Part shown: positions 32,544 to 43,850 of the stretch, piece after piece
How the letters are laid out: each line of letters starts with the position of its first letter
How positions within the stretch are numbered: the stretch's first letter is position 1
Source: Ahaetulla prasina
Taxonomy: Eukaryota; Chordata; Lepidosauria; Squamata; Colubridae
Assembly: GCF_028640845.1 (NCBI RefSeq)
Contig: NC_080540.1
Span: 100,039,561-100,103,560 of the forward strand
Length of the DNA: 64,000 nt
Direction of reading: 5' to 3'
The notes under the pieces: model-generated
Told to the model about the DNA's origin: nothing
Databases searched by the model: none
The model's input: only the letters and a program-made list of their open reading frames with translations
Translations under genes and position numbers: made by a program

Positions 32544-32912
32544 CAGTGGTGGGATTCAGCCAGTTTGCACCTATTTGGGAGAACCGGTTGTTAACTTCCT
32601 AATCAGCTCGGAGAATTGGTTGTTGGAAGAAATCTTATTTTGTGTTTTTTTTTCACTTTACAGGTCTAATCCTGTAAGGAAGGAAACATTCTGGTGTTGT
32701 TTCTAGACTAATCTTTATGGCCCTGCTTACAGAAACTGCCTCTCTGGTTCACCCTTATTACATTGTAACAGCTAAGGAGAAGCACCCATCGACGTGAGTG
32801 ACGTTGAGTTGGTCACATGACCACACAGTCACACGACCACCGAGCCACGCCTACCCAGCTGGTCATTAAATTAAATTAAACTGGTTGTTAAATTATTTGA
32901 ATCCCACCACTG
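32544..32912 (+). mobile_element. hAT-type MITE (CAGTGGTGGGATTCA family)
   Basis: 369 bp with a perfect 8-bp duplication CTTATATC (32536-32543, 32913-32920). Ends CAGTGGTGGGATTCAGCC and GAATCCCACCACTG. Sister copy of 23958-24328. Confidence 0.95.
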
Positions 32913-33144
32913 CTTATATCTATAATCTTATATATGCTTGACAAATAAATAAATGACAGGAAAACTGATGCTCTACCAACACCGCCTCTCTCTCAGTGGC
33001 TGCGTCAGATGGGAGGGTGTCGATTAAAAGGGGGAGGAGTCCACAAAGGAGGCTCCTTCAAAAGGATATCAATATCATGTCTTAAAAAATACGACTGAAG
33101 AAAGTGTGATTTATAACATTAAAAATGATACTATTTCCCTGCTG

Positions 33145-33640
33145 GTTATAGAATAGAATAGAATAGAATAGAATTTTATTGGCCAAGTGTGATTGGACAC
33201 ACAAGGAATTTGTCTTGGTGCATATGCTCTCAGTGTACATAAAAGAAAAGATACGTTCATCAAGGTACAACATTTACAACACAATTGATGGTCAATATAT
33301 CAATATAAATCATAAGGATTGCCAGCAACAAGTTATAGTCATACAGTCATACTTGGAAAGAGATTGGTGATGGGAACTATGAGAAGATTAATAGTAATGC
33401 AGATTCAGTAAATAGTCTGACAGTATTGATGGAATTATTTGTTTAGCAGAGTGATGGCCTTCGGGAAAAAACTGTTCTTGTGTCTAGTTGTTCTGATGTG
33501 CAGTGCTCTATAGCGTCGTTTTGAGGGTAGTAGTTGAAACAGTTTATGTCCAGGATGCGAGGGGTCTGTAAATATTTTCATGGCCCTCTTCTTGATTCGT
33601 GCAGTATACAGGTCCTCAATGGAAGGCAGGTTGGTAGCAA
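33145..33640 (-). pseudogene. L2/CR1-clade LINE 3' end with AATAG microsatellite
   Basis: On the minus strand the C-terminal reading frame shows LPSIEDLYTARIKKRAMKIF, HPGHKLFQLLPSKRRYRALH and TTRHKNSFFPKAITLLNK before a stop. The 3' UTR ends in TGTGTGTCCAATCACACTTGGCCAATAAAA-type sequence and (CTATT)n. The (AATAG)n at 33150-33173 is the element's own tail. A copy in the opposite orientation ends at 38014 and a third tail is at 43850-43900. Confidence 0.72.
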
Positions 33641-33872
33641 TTATTTATATTTATATTTTATATATTTATATATTTTATATTTTATATATATATATCAAAT
33701 ATATATTTTATATATAAAATATTATATATAAATAAATTATAAATTATAAATTATAATTTATAAATTATAAATTATATATACATTTTATATATAAAATATA
33801 TATTTTATATATTTATATTTTTTATATTTTATATATATAAATATAAATATTTATATTTATATTTATATAGTG
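33641..33872. repeat. AT-only low-complexity array
   Basis: A run of TATAT/TTTATA units of almost pure A+T, next to the LINE fragment. No other feature. Confidence 0.9.
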
Positions 33873-34550
33873 CATAATAGCCTATTACCCTGTTATTGTC
33901 TGTTTCAGTATTACTGCATTCCTATCTGGAATTTTTACTTCTTTCAGGATATTTTAAGTTGTTGGCCTTAGTCAAAGAAAAATTAAAAATATAAAAATGC
34001 CGAAACTACTCCAATTCCATTCTAAGGAAAGTCAAACCTTCAGTTCACCTTGTCTTGTCGTTGTTCAGACTTTACAGAACTATTCTAAATCATTTAAATG
34101 AAATGGCCTGTGAGCAAATTTGTAAGATGAAATGTCTCAAGGAATGCACTTGACTATGTCCCTCTTTTATTAATTAGCATGTTTTGCTGGACAGCAAAGA
34201 AATATTTGTCCTGTGACTCCAATTCAAATAGCTTCTTCTCCAAATCTTGGGAACTGTCTCTTAATTTGCTGTCAATTTAAATGTCTTCAGAACTAACGTG
34301 ATCTAAAATTTTGCTGTCAATTTAATGCTCTTTAGAATTAACGTGATCTAAAATTTTGATTCAGAAGTCTTCCAGAAGGGCAGGAATAATGTCTAAAGTC
34401 CATAAAATTGGTCATGCGATATGTTTTGGGAAAAAAAATAAACGGCAATTCATCTACCAAACTATGAATATTGAAGTGAAAAAGGCATGACTTGTAATTA
34501 GCTTCTTTCAGATGAATCAAGATCATATACAGTATGTACAAAGGAAGAAT
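33873..34550. other. Intergenic with a small tandem repeat
   Basis: No gene. At about 34258-34360 a unit of about 45-50 bp containing AACGTGATCTAAAATTTTG occurs two and a half times. Confidence 0.6.
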
Positions 34551-34816
34551 CAGAGGTGGGTTTCAGCAGGTTCTGACAGGTTCTGGAGAACCGGTGACTG
34601 AAATTTTGAGTAGTTTGGAGAACCAGTAAAACCACCTTTGACTGGCCCACCCCATCTATTCTCTGCCTCCTGAGTCCCAGCTGATCGGGAGGGAATGGGG
34701 ATTTTGCAGTAACCTTCCACTGAAGTGGGGAGGGGATGGAAATTTTACAGTATCCTGCCACGCCCACCAAGCCAAGCCACGCCCACAGAACCGGTAGTAA
34801 AAAATTGACTCCCAAA
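34551..34816 (+). mobile_element. hAT-type MITE (CAGAGGTGGGTTTCA family)
   Basis: Left end CAGAGGTGGGTTTCAGCAGG; interior GTTCTGGAGAACCGG and GTTTGGAGAACC. The right end is decayed (AAAATTGACTCCCAAA), and the flanks GGAAGAAT/GAGAGAAT are an imperfect duplication. Confidence 0.8.
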
Positions 34817-34824
34817 GAGAGAAT

Positions 34825-35264
34825 CTCTTTGGAATCAGGCTCAGTTCTTGCTGATTTCATGACCATGTCTGTCTTAGGATATTTTTTGAGAGAGAGAGAG
34901 AGAGAGGGAAGAACCCTAGTTTTGCTATTGTCTTATTTCCACCTTAGCTCTTGTCAATGCTCTCCCCACCCAAGCGCTAACCAAGGTTTAGGCTCCTGTC
35001 CAGCTTTTCAAATCGGCAGAGGGCAAGATAGGAGGAAGGTAATAGGTAGGCACAAATTCATTTCGTTTTCTCTGCAGACGGCAGGAATCGCATGCTTGTA
35101 AAAGACCGAAAAATAATTTGAGCCTCAAAAGCAGGCAAGCCAGCCAGGCTGTGAGCGTACAAAAGGGGAACCTCATTTGCGGAGAGGAAGGCGGAAAGGA
35201 TCCCTTTTATGAAAAGAACTGTTGTTTCCTTATGCCAAGGCCAGCGTGAAGGTGATTCCCTCAC
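34825..35264. other. Upstream flank of the CpG island
   Basis: A GAGAGA run is at 34890-34906. Otherwise it is unremarkable sequence with no gene seen. Confidence 0.5.
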
Positions 35265-36260
35265 TGTAGCCTCTTAAAAGGATCGCCGCGGGTGCATATT
35301 CTCCCTTTCCCTCCTTCCGTCTCCAAGCGTAGCTCCCGGGTGCATCGATTCGCTGTAAGGTGGTTTCTCCTTCAGCCTGCACTGCAGCAACAGGTTTACC
35401 AGAAACGCCCTTGAGCAACCCAGCCTTCGACACTCCTTCCCCCCCCCCATCGCCCCCATTCCGGAGGGTATGTCTTTAAGAGGGCGGGAAAGGAGGGGTG
35501 GGGGATTAGCTCCATGCGGTTTGACATACCTCTGGCCACGCCCCCTCCGCCCCCCCCCCCCCCCGGCCGTCATAGCCGGTCTCGTCTTCGCAGGGAATCT
35601 TTCTTTGCTTCCCTCCTCCTTGCTCCATGAGCCGTCCGGCTTCTGATTGGCTTCCGCTGGTGCAAGAGGCGGGGTCGCGTCTGGGCCGGGGGAGGGACCA
35701 CCACCACCAAAAAAAAAAAAAAAAGCACTCTCTCTTTCCACAGCGTTCCAACGGGCAGAGCTGTAGGAAAACGATCGCTGGCGTTCCAATGGGGGAAGCG
35801 CAGAGGGTCCCGGTGGATCCCGGATGCCGTCGGAGGTGCCTGTGCTGAGCTGAAAGATCTGACGGCTTCTGCATCGGGAGGCCCTGCGGGGGGCAAAGCG
35901 CGCGGGGTAGGTTTCTCAAGGCTGCGGCAGCCAGCAACTGCAACGTAGACCCGGCGAAGAGCTGTGGAGGTTCCGGCAACAGCCGCGACCGCACCGCCCC
36001 CCGAGTTTGCAGCGTGTTTGGAAAATGTGGCCGCGAGCAGCGGTCCTCCGGCAGCGGTAGCGTTTGCTGCTCGGGCAAACGCCGTTTCCCTCCTTCGGAC
36101 GGCTTCGGTCCTCTCGCCCTGGCGTGGGTGCAAGCAGCCCTCGGTGCAAGAGCTTCCTTAAGACCCTTTTTCCGCCTGCTTCCAGAGTTGACAACATTGG
36201 CTTCCTGATGTCTGCGGATCCCGAGCAGCGTAAAAACGGCTCTCTTGGAGGCTAATTCTA
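35265..36260 (+). promoter_or_regulatory. ARHGAP26: CpG-island promoter of ARHGAP26
   Basis: GC- and CpG-rich sequence in an otherwise AT-rich region, ending about 200 bp before the ARHGAP26 start codon. It has GGGCGGG and CCACGCCCCC Sp1-like boxes and no clear TATA box, as is usual for housekeeping-type promoters. Long frames on both strands here are GC-driven and not genes. The transcription start cannot be placed; it is probably between about 35.8 and 36.2 kb. Homopolymers C15 (about 35550) and A18 (about 35709) may be assembly-sensitive. Confidence 0.75.
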
Positions 36261-36457
36261 TTTTATTTTATTTTTTTTTGCATTTTGCTGGATACATTTC
36301 TCAACGTTGATGGTGGTTCTGCCCTTGCGATTTAAGGTGCTTGCTTTTTTTTCCTTTTTTTTTTTTTTAAAGGAAAGGTTTTCCCTTCCTGGACGTTTCT
36401 CTTCCAGCTGATTTGCTTTTCGCCGTAAGCCTGGCTTTGGACGGACTCTGGGAAATC

Positions 36458-36611
36458 ATGGGGCTGCCTGCCTTGGAGTTTAGTGACTGCTGTTTGGACA
36501 GCCCCCAGTTCCGAGAAAGGCTAAAGTCTCACGAAGCTGAGCTGGACAAGACCAACAAGTTCATCAAGGAGCTGATCAAGGATGGAAAGGCACTCATTGT
36601 GGCCCTTAAAA
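36458..36611 (+). CDS. ARHGAP26: ARHGAP26 (GRAF1) exon 1, coding part
   Basis: The exon encodes the first 51 residues of a GRAF-family RhoGAP, starting [20 protein letters not shown] and including [23 protein letters not shown]26 has the closest match among family members known to me; ARHGAP10, ARHGAP42 and OPHN1 differ in the first 20 residues. The ATG has A at -3 and G at +4. The exon ends after the first base of codon 52 at a consensus donor A|GTGAGT (36612). This segment is the N-terminal helix of the BAR domain. The full protein (BAR-PH-RhoGAP-SH3) bends membrane in clathrin-independent endocytosis and stimulates GTP hydrolysis by RhoA and Cdc42. The remaining exons lie beyond the window. 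Confidence 0.96.
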
Positions 36612-36675
36612 GTGAGTGGCAGGTTGTCTGCGAATCTGTATTAGGTGTGGTGGTAACTGAAACCTTGGTTTAAAG

Positions 36676-36857
36676 CAGGGGTCCCCAACTTCGGCAACTT
36701 TAAGCCTGGTGGACTTCAACTCCCAGAATTCCCCAGCCAGCTTTGCTTCTATAAAGAGCTATTTTAAAAGTTAAATGGGCTAAATAAGTCTTATCTGTCT
36801 CATGTGATATTTGTGTTTAATTGTCATTGTCAAAGTTGCCAAGGTTGGAGACCCCTG
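36676..36857. mobile_element. hAT MITE with a foreign 83-bp filler
   Basis: 182 bp, ends CAGGGGTCCCCAACTTCGGC and GCCAAGGTTGGAGACCCCTG, with perfect 8-bp duplications GTTTAAAG (36668-36675, 36858-36865). In this family the second half should mirror the GGACTTCAACTCCCAGAATT motif. Instead 36747-36829 is an exact copy of 38008-38090. Confidence 0.95.
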
Positions 36858-36865
36858 GTTTAAAG

Positions 36866-37899
36866 GACACCTTGGATCCAGTCGGACATTATTGGGATTA
36901 GAAGAATTTGTGCAGCCTTACCTGGGAAAACAAACATGGGTGGGGAACCACACACGCATGCAAGCATGGAGCGATTGAGTAGAAAGTGTAAGATGGGAAA
37001 AAAACAAACAAACCCTGGCAGTTTAATACTGTATGACGGTGTAATTGTAGCAAGGGAGTTTATGGTCCACTAATTCATGAATACGTTTTTCTTAGCACCA
37101 AAGGTACACAGAGGTCAGAGAAAGTTGCATTGGGTCAAAAGCCTGAGAGTAGATTGTCAGGCTTTTACCTTGAGGGTAGTTTGCAGACCTACTTGCTATC
37201 TGTCACTTCCTTGTCGGTAACTCAGCGATTATTTATGAAAAGGAAAGGGCCTTGGTGTAAATCATTTCTCACCAAGAGCTGAGTTTGTAGGTTGGATTGT
37301 TTTGCTTAAGCAATTGCTTTTATAGTATTGCAATCTTTGCTGCTTAGTAGAGGTGCCTCTCCCATTTACAGTCATGTCATTACAAAATGTTATTGAGGAA
37401 TGGAGGAAGAAGCCCTAGGAAAATACACTACACCCTGTCAGTATTTGGATTTTCTACCAAAATCATTCAGTTATTCTCTTGGCCAGTGTTGCTACTGAAT
37501 TGCTAAAGATAGGAAGCAGAACAATAACTTCATGATTTAAATCATTTGACTTCTTAACAAATTGTTACTGAGGAAAGGAGGCTAAGGGGTTGTGCTGTCC
37601 TTTGCTACTGGTGTGAAAATGTGCATTTTGTTTCCTCAAGAGTACTTCCTGCAGTTGAAGTGATAACTCAGCCCTGATTGCCAAACATTTGAACTAAAAT
37701 AAGTTTTGCTGTGACTTTTCCCCTTTCTCTTTAAAAAAATCTATTAAAATTTATTTATTTTATTTGGAGAGACAAAGTTATGTGTAGGTTTGAAAAAATA
37801 AATTAAAAAGGTATCTTATTTATTCCGCAGAGCTGATAAGCTGTGTATGTGTATGTATGTGAGAAAGAGTGTTCTATGTCCTGCTGTATTTGCGTTTCA
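36866..37899. other. Intronic, no recognisable feature
   Basis: Single-copy-looking sequence without gene, RNA or clear repeat. Confidence 0.5.
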
Positions 37900-38014
37900 C
37901 TTTTTAGTAAGCCAAAGGCAAATAACTTTTTCTTTATGTACATTGAGAGCATATGCACCAAGACAAATTCCTTGTGTGTCAAATCACACTTGGCCAATAA
38001 AATTCTATTCTATA
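37900..38014 (+). repeat. L2/CR1-clade LINE 3' tail
   Basis: The reverse complement of 33150-33260: TGCACCAAGACAAATTCC, TTGGCCAATAAAATTCTA, ending in TTCTATTCTAT. It is heavily 5' truncated. Confidence 0.8.
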
Positions 38015-38090
38015 AAGAGCTATTTTAAAAGTTAAATGGGCTAAATAAGTCTTATCTGTCTCATGTGATATTTGTGTTTAATTGTCATTG
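38008..38090 (+). repeat. Donor of the 83-bp filler at 36747
   Basis: Identical over 83 bases to 36747-36829. It starts inside the last bases of the LINE tail (TTCTAT) and runs into ordinary intronic sequence, which shows that this is the original site and the MITE copy the derivative. Confidence 0.9.
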
Positions 38091-38734
38091 ATGATGGATA
38101 ATACTTTGCCTTCTTGGGTATGGATCGCTACCTAAAGCTTTTGTATAGAAGGTCAAGTGATGAATTTTTCCTTTGTAGTAAAGCCTGATTTGGTCTTGTG
38201 TGGCATTAAGCTGACACATTGAAGCCTCCTAGACTCAACACATACCTCATTAAGTTCTAAGAGATTTAAGGCTAGCAAAATCCTCAATGTTGGAAAGGTG
38301 TCCCAAAGTTTTAAAAGTGAGAGTTAGCGCATGAATCACTTTACAGAGAGGCTGGCAAGAATATTTGCTATATAATGGTCTGTAGTCCATTAAGGGAGTG
38401 GGTATCATGTTTATTTCTAAACAAATTACCAATACTTAGGTGGTGTTGACAATGTGACAAGTGCCAATAACTTGTCATATAGTAGGATAAGACAACTTAA
38501 TGGTTGGAGATCAACACCCATATGGAGTACAGTAAGCTGCCTAGAAAATAGGGGCGTGTAAGACCAAATTGTGGTTGCCTAGCCATACTATAATTTCATT
38601 CCCTTTGCTTTCTCTCAAAACTGTCTGAGATAGATTATATTGAGAGAAGGTGATTGGATAAAGTTAACCAATGAGTATCACTGTAAGCGAAGATTGGAAC
38701 CTGACTCTTTCCAATCCAGTATATAGTACTGTGA
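38091..38734. other. Intronic, no recognisable feature
   Basis: No gene, RNA or clear repeat. Confidence 0.5.
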
Positions 38735-39186
38735 GGGCGCGATAACTCGATGGTTAAAGACACTTAGCTTGTCAACTGGCAGCCTGGGTTCAAGATCCAA
38801 GCTCAGCACGATGGTGTGAATTCCCGTCACTTACCCAAGTTCCTGTCCACCCAGCACATGGGCGTCAAACTTGATTGTGTCACGGGACGTATCCCAACAT
38901 TTTTTGCCTCTGCGGAACTGGGGTGGGTGTGGCCTGCATACGATGCGTCTGGCCTGTGGGTCACCAGTTTAACACCCCTGACCTAGCAGATCAAAAGCAG
39001 GCAAATGCAAGTAGATTAATACGTACCACTTTAGTGGAAAGGTAACAGCATTCCGTGAACTTCAGCTATAGTCATGTTGGCCACATGACCACGGAAACGT
39101 CTCTGGACAGCACTGACTCCTCAGCTAAGAAACAGAGAGGAGCACCACCCTGTAGAGTTGGACATGGGAAACCTTTACCTTTACCT
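38735..39186 (+). repeat. Squamate tRNA-derived SINE split by a hAT MITE
   Basis: Head GGGCGCGATAACTCGATGGT and B-box GGGTTCAAGATCC. The body after the insertion has GTAGATTAATACGTACCACT, GGAAAGGTAACAGCATTCCG and TGGCCACATGACCACGGAAA, with a CTTTACCTTTACCTT end. The same family is at 40775-41135. Confidence 0.85.
38857..38980. mobile_element. hAT-type MITE inside a SINE
   Basis: 124 bp with ends CATGGGCGTCAAACTT and AGTTTAACACCCCTG and 8-bp duplications ACCCAGCA/ACCTAGCA (one mismatch). Same family as 39992-40339 and 48194-48328. Confidence 0.9.
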
Positions 39187-39983
39187 TGATATAATATTCT
39201 ACTGGATTTGACTGCATTCTAGGTATTTTTTTCCTGATTTTATTCTGTATAGTGGCACTGTACATCCTACCCTTAATGTTTGAACAGTTTCATAAATGGG
39301 AGAAAAACAGAAGGATGTTTGTATTTAACTTGTACTTCAAGATTTGCTACCTACGCATGGAGCAGGATCAAAGTGTGACTCAGGAGAGTTTCTCTATACA
39401 TCAGGTGGCCCTTTTGGGCCTACTGTTTGCATGTGGTGTGTGCTTTGCTTATATTGCTGCATTTATTGAAGTCCCATGGAGCTCTACCTTTTCTCATTTC
39501 TGTGGACAGTATGGTTGTCTTACAGCAGCTATCTTCCATGTTGGCCAAGAAGGCTGTGTAAATCCTTTGAAAGAGATGTTATGCACAGAAGCTTGTTCAA
39601 GGCATCGTTTTTGAATATGCTGAAGCAGCTGCATCTTTTTCCTGGTTCACACCGCTGCCTAGCAAGCTGCTCCTGCTGTGTTTGCAGGCATGCCCACGAA
39701 TAGCCACGGCTCCTGTGCAGTCTGAAGCTTTTTTTTGTTTGAAGGCTTGATATATCCCTGGCTGATAGAATTTGCTTTAGCATCTTCTATCTGTGTCTGA
39801 AAAACATGTTATACAACATGTAGTAGCTGTCTAAAAATATAACGAAGATGTCAAGTTGTCTGTTTAGGACATGTGCATGTGTAACTCTTTGCCGTAGTGA
39901 TTTTACTATCTACGTTGGACCAACCTTATTGATGTATTAGTATATTCATTATGAATTGGTTGAGTTAACTGTGATTTTGTATG
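39187..39983. other. Intronic, no recognisable feature
   Basis: A 120-codon open frame at 39252-39614 shows no domain and is most likely chance. Otherwise nothing is recognised. Confidence 0.5.
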
Positions 39984-39991
39984 ACTTAGAT

Positions 39992-40339
39992 CAGGGATGT
40001 CAAACTCAAGGCCTGGGGGCCAGATTCGGCCTGCGGGGTGTTTAGATCTGGCCTGCAGGGCTGCTCTGGAAACAGCGAAGGACTGGCCCGTAGTGCCGCT
40101 GCCAGTGAAAACAGAATTTGGGAGGGCTGTGTGCGGCCCTCCTGAGCTCCATTTTTGCTGGCAGAAGGTTGCAGGAGGCTGTCCCAGCTGAAAATAGAGC
40201 TCAGGAGCCCGTTTTCACTGGCAGAGCGCTCGGGCCACCACAGGACCCCCCAACACAAGTCACGTTGTGCTGGCCACACCCACCATGGCCAGCCCCCCCC
40301 CAAATACGGCCCTGAATGAAACTGAGTTTGACACCTCTG
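39992..40339. mobile_element. hAT-type MITE (CAGGGATGTCAAACTCA)
   Basis: 348 bp with ends CAGGGATGTCAAACTCAAGG and CTGAGTTTGACACCTCTG. 8-bp duplications ACTTAGAT/ACTTTGAT have one mismatch. The GC-rich interior contains GGCCAGATTCGGCCTGCGGG. Confidence 0.92.
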
Positions 40340-40347
40340 ACTTTGAT

Positions 40348-40774
40348 GGTTGGTAGTGTAATAAGCGCAGCAAATAAATACGAGAACATACTTGTAATCA
40401 AACTTTCATTGTAATTGCAAGAAGGAGTTCCAAAATGTTCACTTCTATTTTAAGTTAATCTCACTGTAGTATTGCAAGTCTCTCGATAAACAGTGATTAA
40501 ACTGAAACATGTCAAATGTTAAAGTATTGTTTATGTATTACATGTATAACCTGATTTTGCTTTGGGAAATTGAGGCAACATGTAGTATCCTTCCTCTCCC
40601 CCCCTTTTTATTTTTTATTTTAATATTTGCAGTATCTCTGTGAGAAAGGTTAGGTTGAAAAAGAATGACTGACTTAAAGTCATCCAGTAAACCACACAAT
40701 AATAGAGTTTTTAAACTTGGCCCTACATTCCATGTTAAACCAAGTGCAGTTTAGGGCCTGAATAGTACATTAAA
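40348..40774. other. Intronic, no recognisable feature
   Basis: No gene or clear repeat. Confidence 0.5.
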
Positions 40775-41135
40775 TTGTGGATGCAGTGGCTTAGTGGCTA
40801 AGATGCTGAGCTTGTTGATCGAAAGGTTGGCAGTTCAGCAGTTTGAATCCCTAATGCCGCTTAACGGGGTGAGCTCCCGTGACTTGTCCCAGCTTCTGCC
40901 AACCTAGCAGTTCGAAAGCACGTAAAAAATGCAAGTAGAAAAATAGGGACCACCTTTGGTGGGAAGGTAACAGCGTTCCATGCAACTTTGATGTTGAGTC
41001 ATGCTGGCCACATGACCACGGAGACATCTTCGGACAGCGCTGGCTCTTCGGCTTTGAAACGGAGATGAGCACCGCCACCTAGAGTTGGGAACGACTAGCA
41101 CATATGTGTGAGGGGAATCTTTACCTTTACCTTTT
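40775..41135 (+). repeat. Squamate tRNA-derived SINE, full length
   Basis: Head GGCTTAGTGGCTAAGATGCT and B-box AGTTTGAATCCC. Body GGGACCACCTTTGGTGGGAA, CATGACCACGGAGACATC and GAGCACCGCCACCTAGAG; end CTTTACCTTTACCTT. It is characteristic of squamate genomes. Confidence 0.9.
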
Positions 41136-41690
41136 TAATCTGAAAAAATAAGCTTCTTCTGCTTTTTTTTTGCGCTTGCAGGGAGGGAGATAAGCAGTGT
41201 TGACTGTTGTAGGCTTTGATGGCAAGTATCTGTTGGGCAGTGTTATGCTTAAGAGTTGAATTGTTAACAAAATATGTGTTGAATTTTTTTTATTATTGAA
41301 CAGGAATCGTAAGAAATAATCTGTAAACCATATGAGATTTTGTGATGATGGTAAATAGTATTATAGAGTAGCATAAATGGTTAAATAAGATGACCTCACA
41401 CAAGGTTTCTGTTGTCAGTTCAGTATTAGAAAATAATAGATGTGGTCAACATATTTTGAGGCTGAAACCTTCTGACCTTGCAGAGTCTCATTTTTGGATT
41501 GGGATACTTTGAGATTGGATTGCACATCTCCAGCTGAGAAGTACTGTGGCTAGATGGCAGCATTATTTTAGAATGTCAGCCATCATGAGCAAGTTGGTCA
41601 GAACTAGAAAATATTGCACATGTATTTTTTTATCTGGCAAAAATGGATAATGCTTCAATTTGAAAATCCAGAACATTCCCAATCATGGCA
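41136..41690. other. Intronic, no recognisable feature
   Basis: No gene or clear repeat. Confidence 0.5.
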
Positions 41691-41694
41691 GTTT

Positions 41695-41812
41695 GATGAT
41701 GTGTGGACTTCAACTCCCAGAGTTGGCTGGAGAATTATGCTGGCCAGGGAACTCTGGGAGTTGAAGTTCACACATCTTCAGGCTGCCAGAAAGATTGAGA
41801 AACACTGATCCA
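41695..41812. repeat. Foldback MITE remnant
   Basis: Arms GTGTGGACTTCAACTCCCAG and CTGGGAGTTGAAGTTCACAC flank a 30-bp loop and are followed by AGATTGAGAAACACTGAT. This is one half of the hAT MITE family that also gave 36676-36857; the other end is decayed. Confidence 0.7.
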
Positions 41813-43179
41813 AGAAGATAAGGGGCAGGTGGATGGCTGCAGTTGGAGACGTGGTGTGAGAAATACCATTGCCATGAATCACTCTTCAGAGAATGGCTTG
41901 GCAGCTCAGCAGTTCTCTTATACCATCTATGCTTCTTGGGAAGCAACTTTGTCAGAGTGTTTTTTATTTCATTTTAACCTTTTTGTTTTGGACCCTGCCT
42001 AACTGTACTACATGAATCTTTCTTCCCTCTCAGCTGGGGTTCCTTTGGGACAAGATGTTGTGTTGACAGATACAAAGATGCTGCCACGTGATATGATACT
42101 GCCTTCCCACTTCCCACCAGTTTGAGAGTGTTGCATGCCTTAACTTATTTTTATCTCCATTTACATGCATTGCATTGCTCATCCCAAATGAAGGCAGCTG
42201 GCTAGACTATTCGTGGCCTGTATATCTTGGGGTTGCAGTTACAAGATTTCTCAGGCGTGTGCAGCTGCAGCTGTGAATTTTCATGTATGACCCTTCCTCC
42301 CACCTACAGGTCAAGCTGCACTTTGAAATCCCTTCATTGAGCTACTAATCAGAATCTCCTTTGAATTTGTCCTTTTGATATTTTTTGAATTTTGGTAAAT
42401 ATGGCCAGGAAATAGTGGTGATGATGGGAAGCTTTGGGTATATTTGTATGGGAGTGAAAATCAAGAATCAAAGGATATAACATAATTTAAATCAGATTTC
42501 AGCCACTCTCTTACTAGTATCTGATCAGCTAAATGCTGTTTATTACTTGATTTGCATGCCCAGAATTTCCTTTCTTTAGGTTCTGACCTGTAGTAAGGTC
42601 AAGAATGGGTAGGTGAGATAATTATGGTTATTCTCAACCTATGTAACTTTTGAGATGACATGATCTAATCCCCACACAGATAGCATAGCATCCCAAATTA
42701 GTTTCACCTAGAGAAATTTGCATGAAACTCCAGAAAGGAGCTATAGTATGTTTGGAAAAAGACCATTACATATACAGTAAATTTTACTTTGATCATTTCT
42801 GTCATTATTAATTACCTCACACTTTTATTAACAATTATCAAACCATAATTCTGCTACCAACAGCTGCTATACAGTGTATTCAGGCTTGAATGAACTTTAT
42901 GTTCTATGGTTATTATGACATTCTTGTAAAATAAAGCGGCAAAGAGGACAAAGCAGATATGATTTCACTTTTTTAATGCTTAAGTGCATTAATAAATATC
43001 TTGATTCTCTCATGCGGTTTGCTCATTACAGTATGCCTAAGAAAAAATATTGTGGTTAAATTAATAACTGTAGCCATTTGAGTTTGTGTGTGTGCATAAA
43101 ACAAAATATAGTATAATAAAAATGGATGTTTCAGTAACAGGAAAGACATAAACGACAAATAAAAAGTAATATGTATATA
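41813..43179. other. Intronic, no recognisable feature
   Basis: No gene, RNA or clear repeat seen in this 1.4 kb. Confidence 0.5.
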
Positions 43180-43402
43180 CCGTATATACTCGAGTATAAG
43201 CCGATCCGAATATAAGCCGAGGCACCTAATTTTACCACAAAAACTGGGAAAAACTATTGACTCGAGTATAAGCCGAGGGTGGGAAATGAGGCAGCTACTG
43301 GTCAATGTAAAAAATAAAGATAGAGCCAAGTAAAATAACATGAATATTTATTTGAACGAAAAACAATAAAAGTGCAAAAGGGGAAGGAGGATTCCCAGCT
43401 TT

Positions 43403-43850
43403 AGAAAATTTAGAACTACGCCTTTGGTATGACCTGAGCATAGCTCATAAAATTATCTGCTACAATGTACTTCCTATCAATGACTACTTCAGCTTCAACC
43501 ACAACAATACACGAGAACACAATAGATTCAAACTTAAAGTGAACCTCTCAATCTAGATTGCAGAAAATGTGACTTCAGTAACAGAGTTGTTAATGCCTGG
43601 AATGTGCTACCTGACTCTGGTCTCTTCCCAAAATCCCCAAAGCCTTAACCAAAGACTATCTAGTATTGACCTCACCCCATTCCTAAGAGGTCTGTAAGGC
43701 GTGCATAAGAGCACCAGCGTGCCTACCGTCCCTGTCCTAATGTTCCCTTTAGTTGTATTCCTTTTATGTATTCAATTCATGCTTATATTTATATAATTAT
43801 TTAATATGTATTTGACAAAATAAAATGAATGAATGAATGAATAGAATAGA
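43403..43850 (+). pseudogene. CR1/L2-like LINE C-terminus nested in the TIR element
   Basis: Plus-strand frame fragments with LENLELR, YNVLPINDYFSFNHNNTRE and DLTPFLRGL, then the GCGTGCATAAGAGCACCAGC tail and (GAATA)n. A sequence of about 30 bp, GTGCAAA..GGAAGGAGGATT, stands on both sides of a 1.1-kb block (43373 and 44510), suggesting that the block is an insertion with a duplicated flank. Confidence 0.65.

Noticed and set aside
35274..36133. Several long open frames of 170-190 codons on the minus strand of the CpG island
   Set aside because: High GC content removes stop codons by chance; they overlap each other in different frames and show no domain.
36393..36407. Polypyrimidine tract and CAG just before the ARHGAP26 start codon as a 5' UTR splice acceptor
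   Set aside because: The sequence fits, but no donor or transcript evidence is available; the known gene has the start codon in its first exon.
39252..39614. 120-codon frame with a hydrophobic segment in intron 1
   Set aside because: No homology recognised, no promoter or splice context; the length is compatible with chance in 64 kb.
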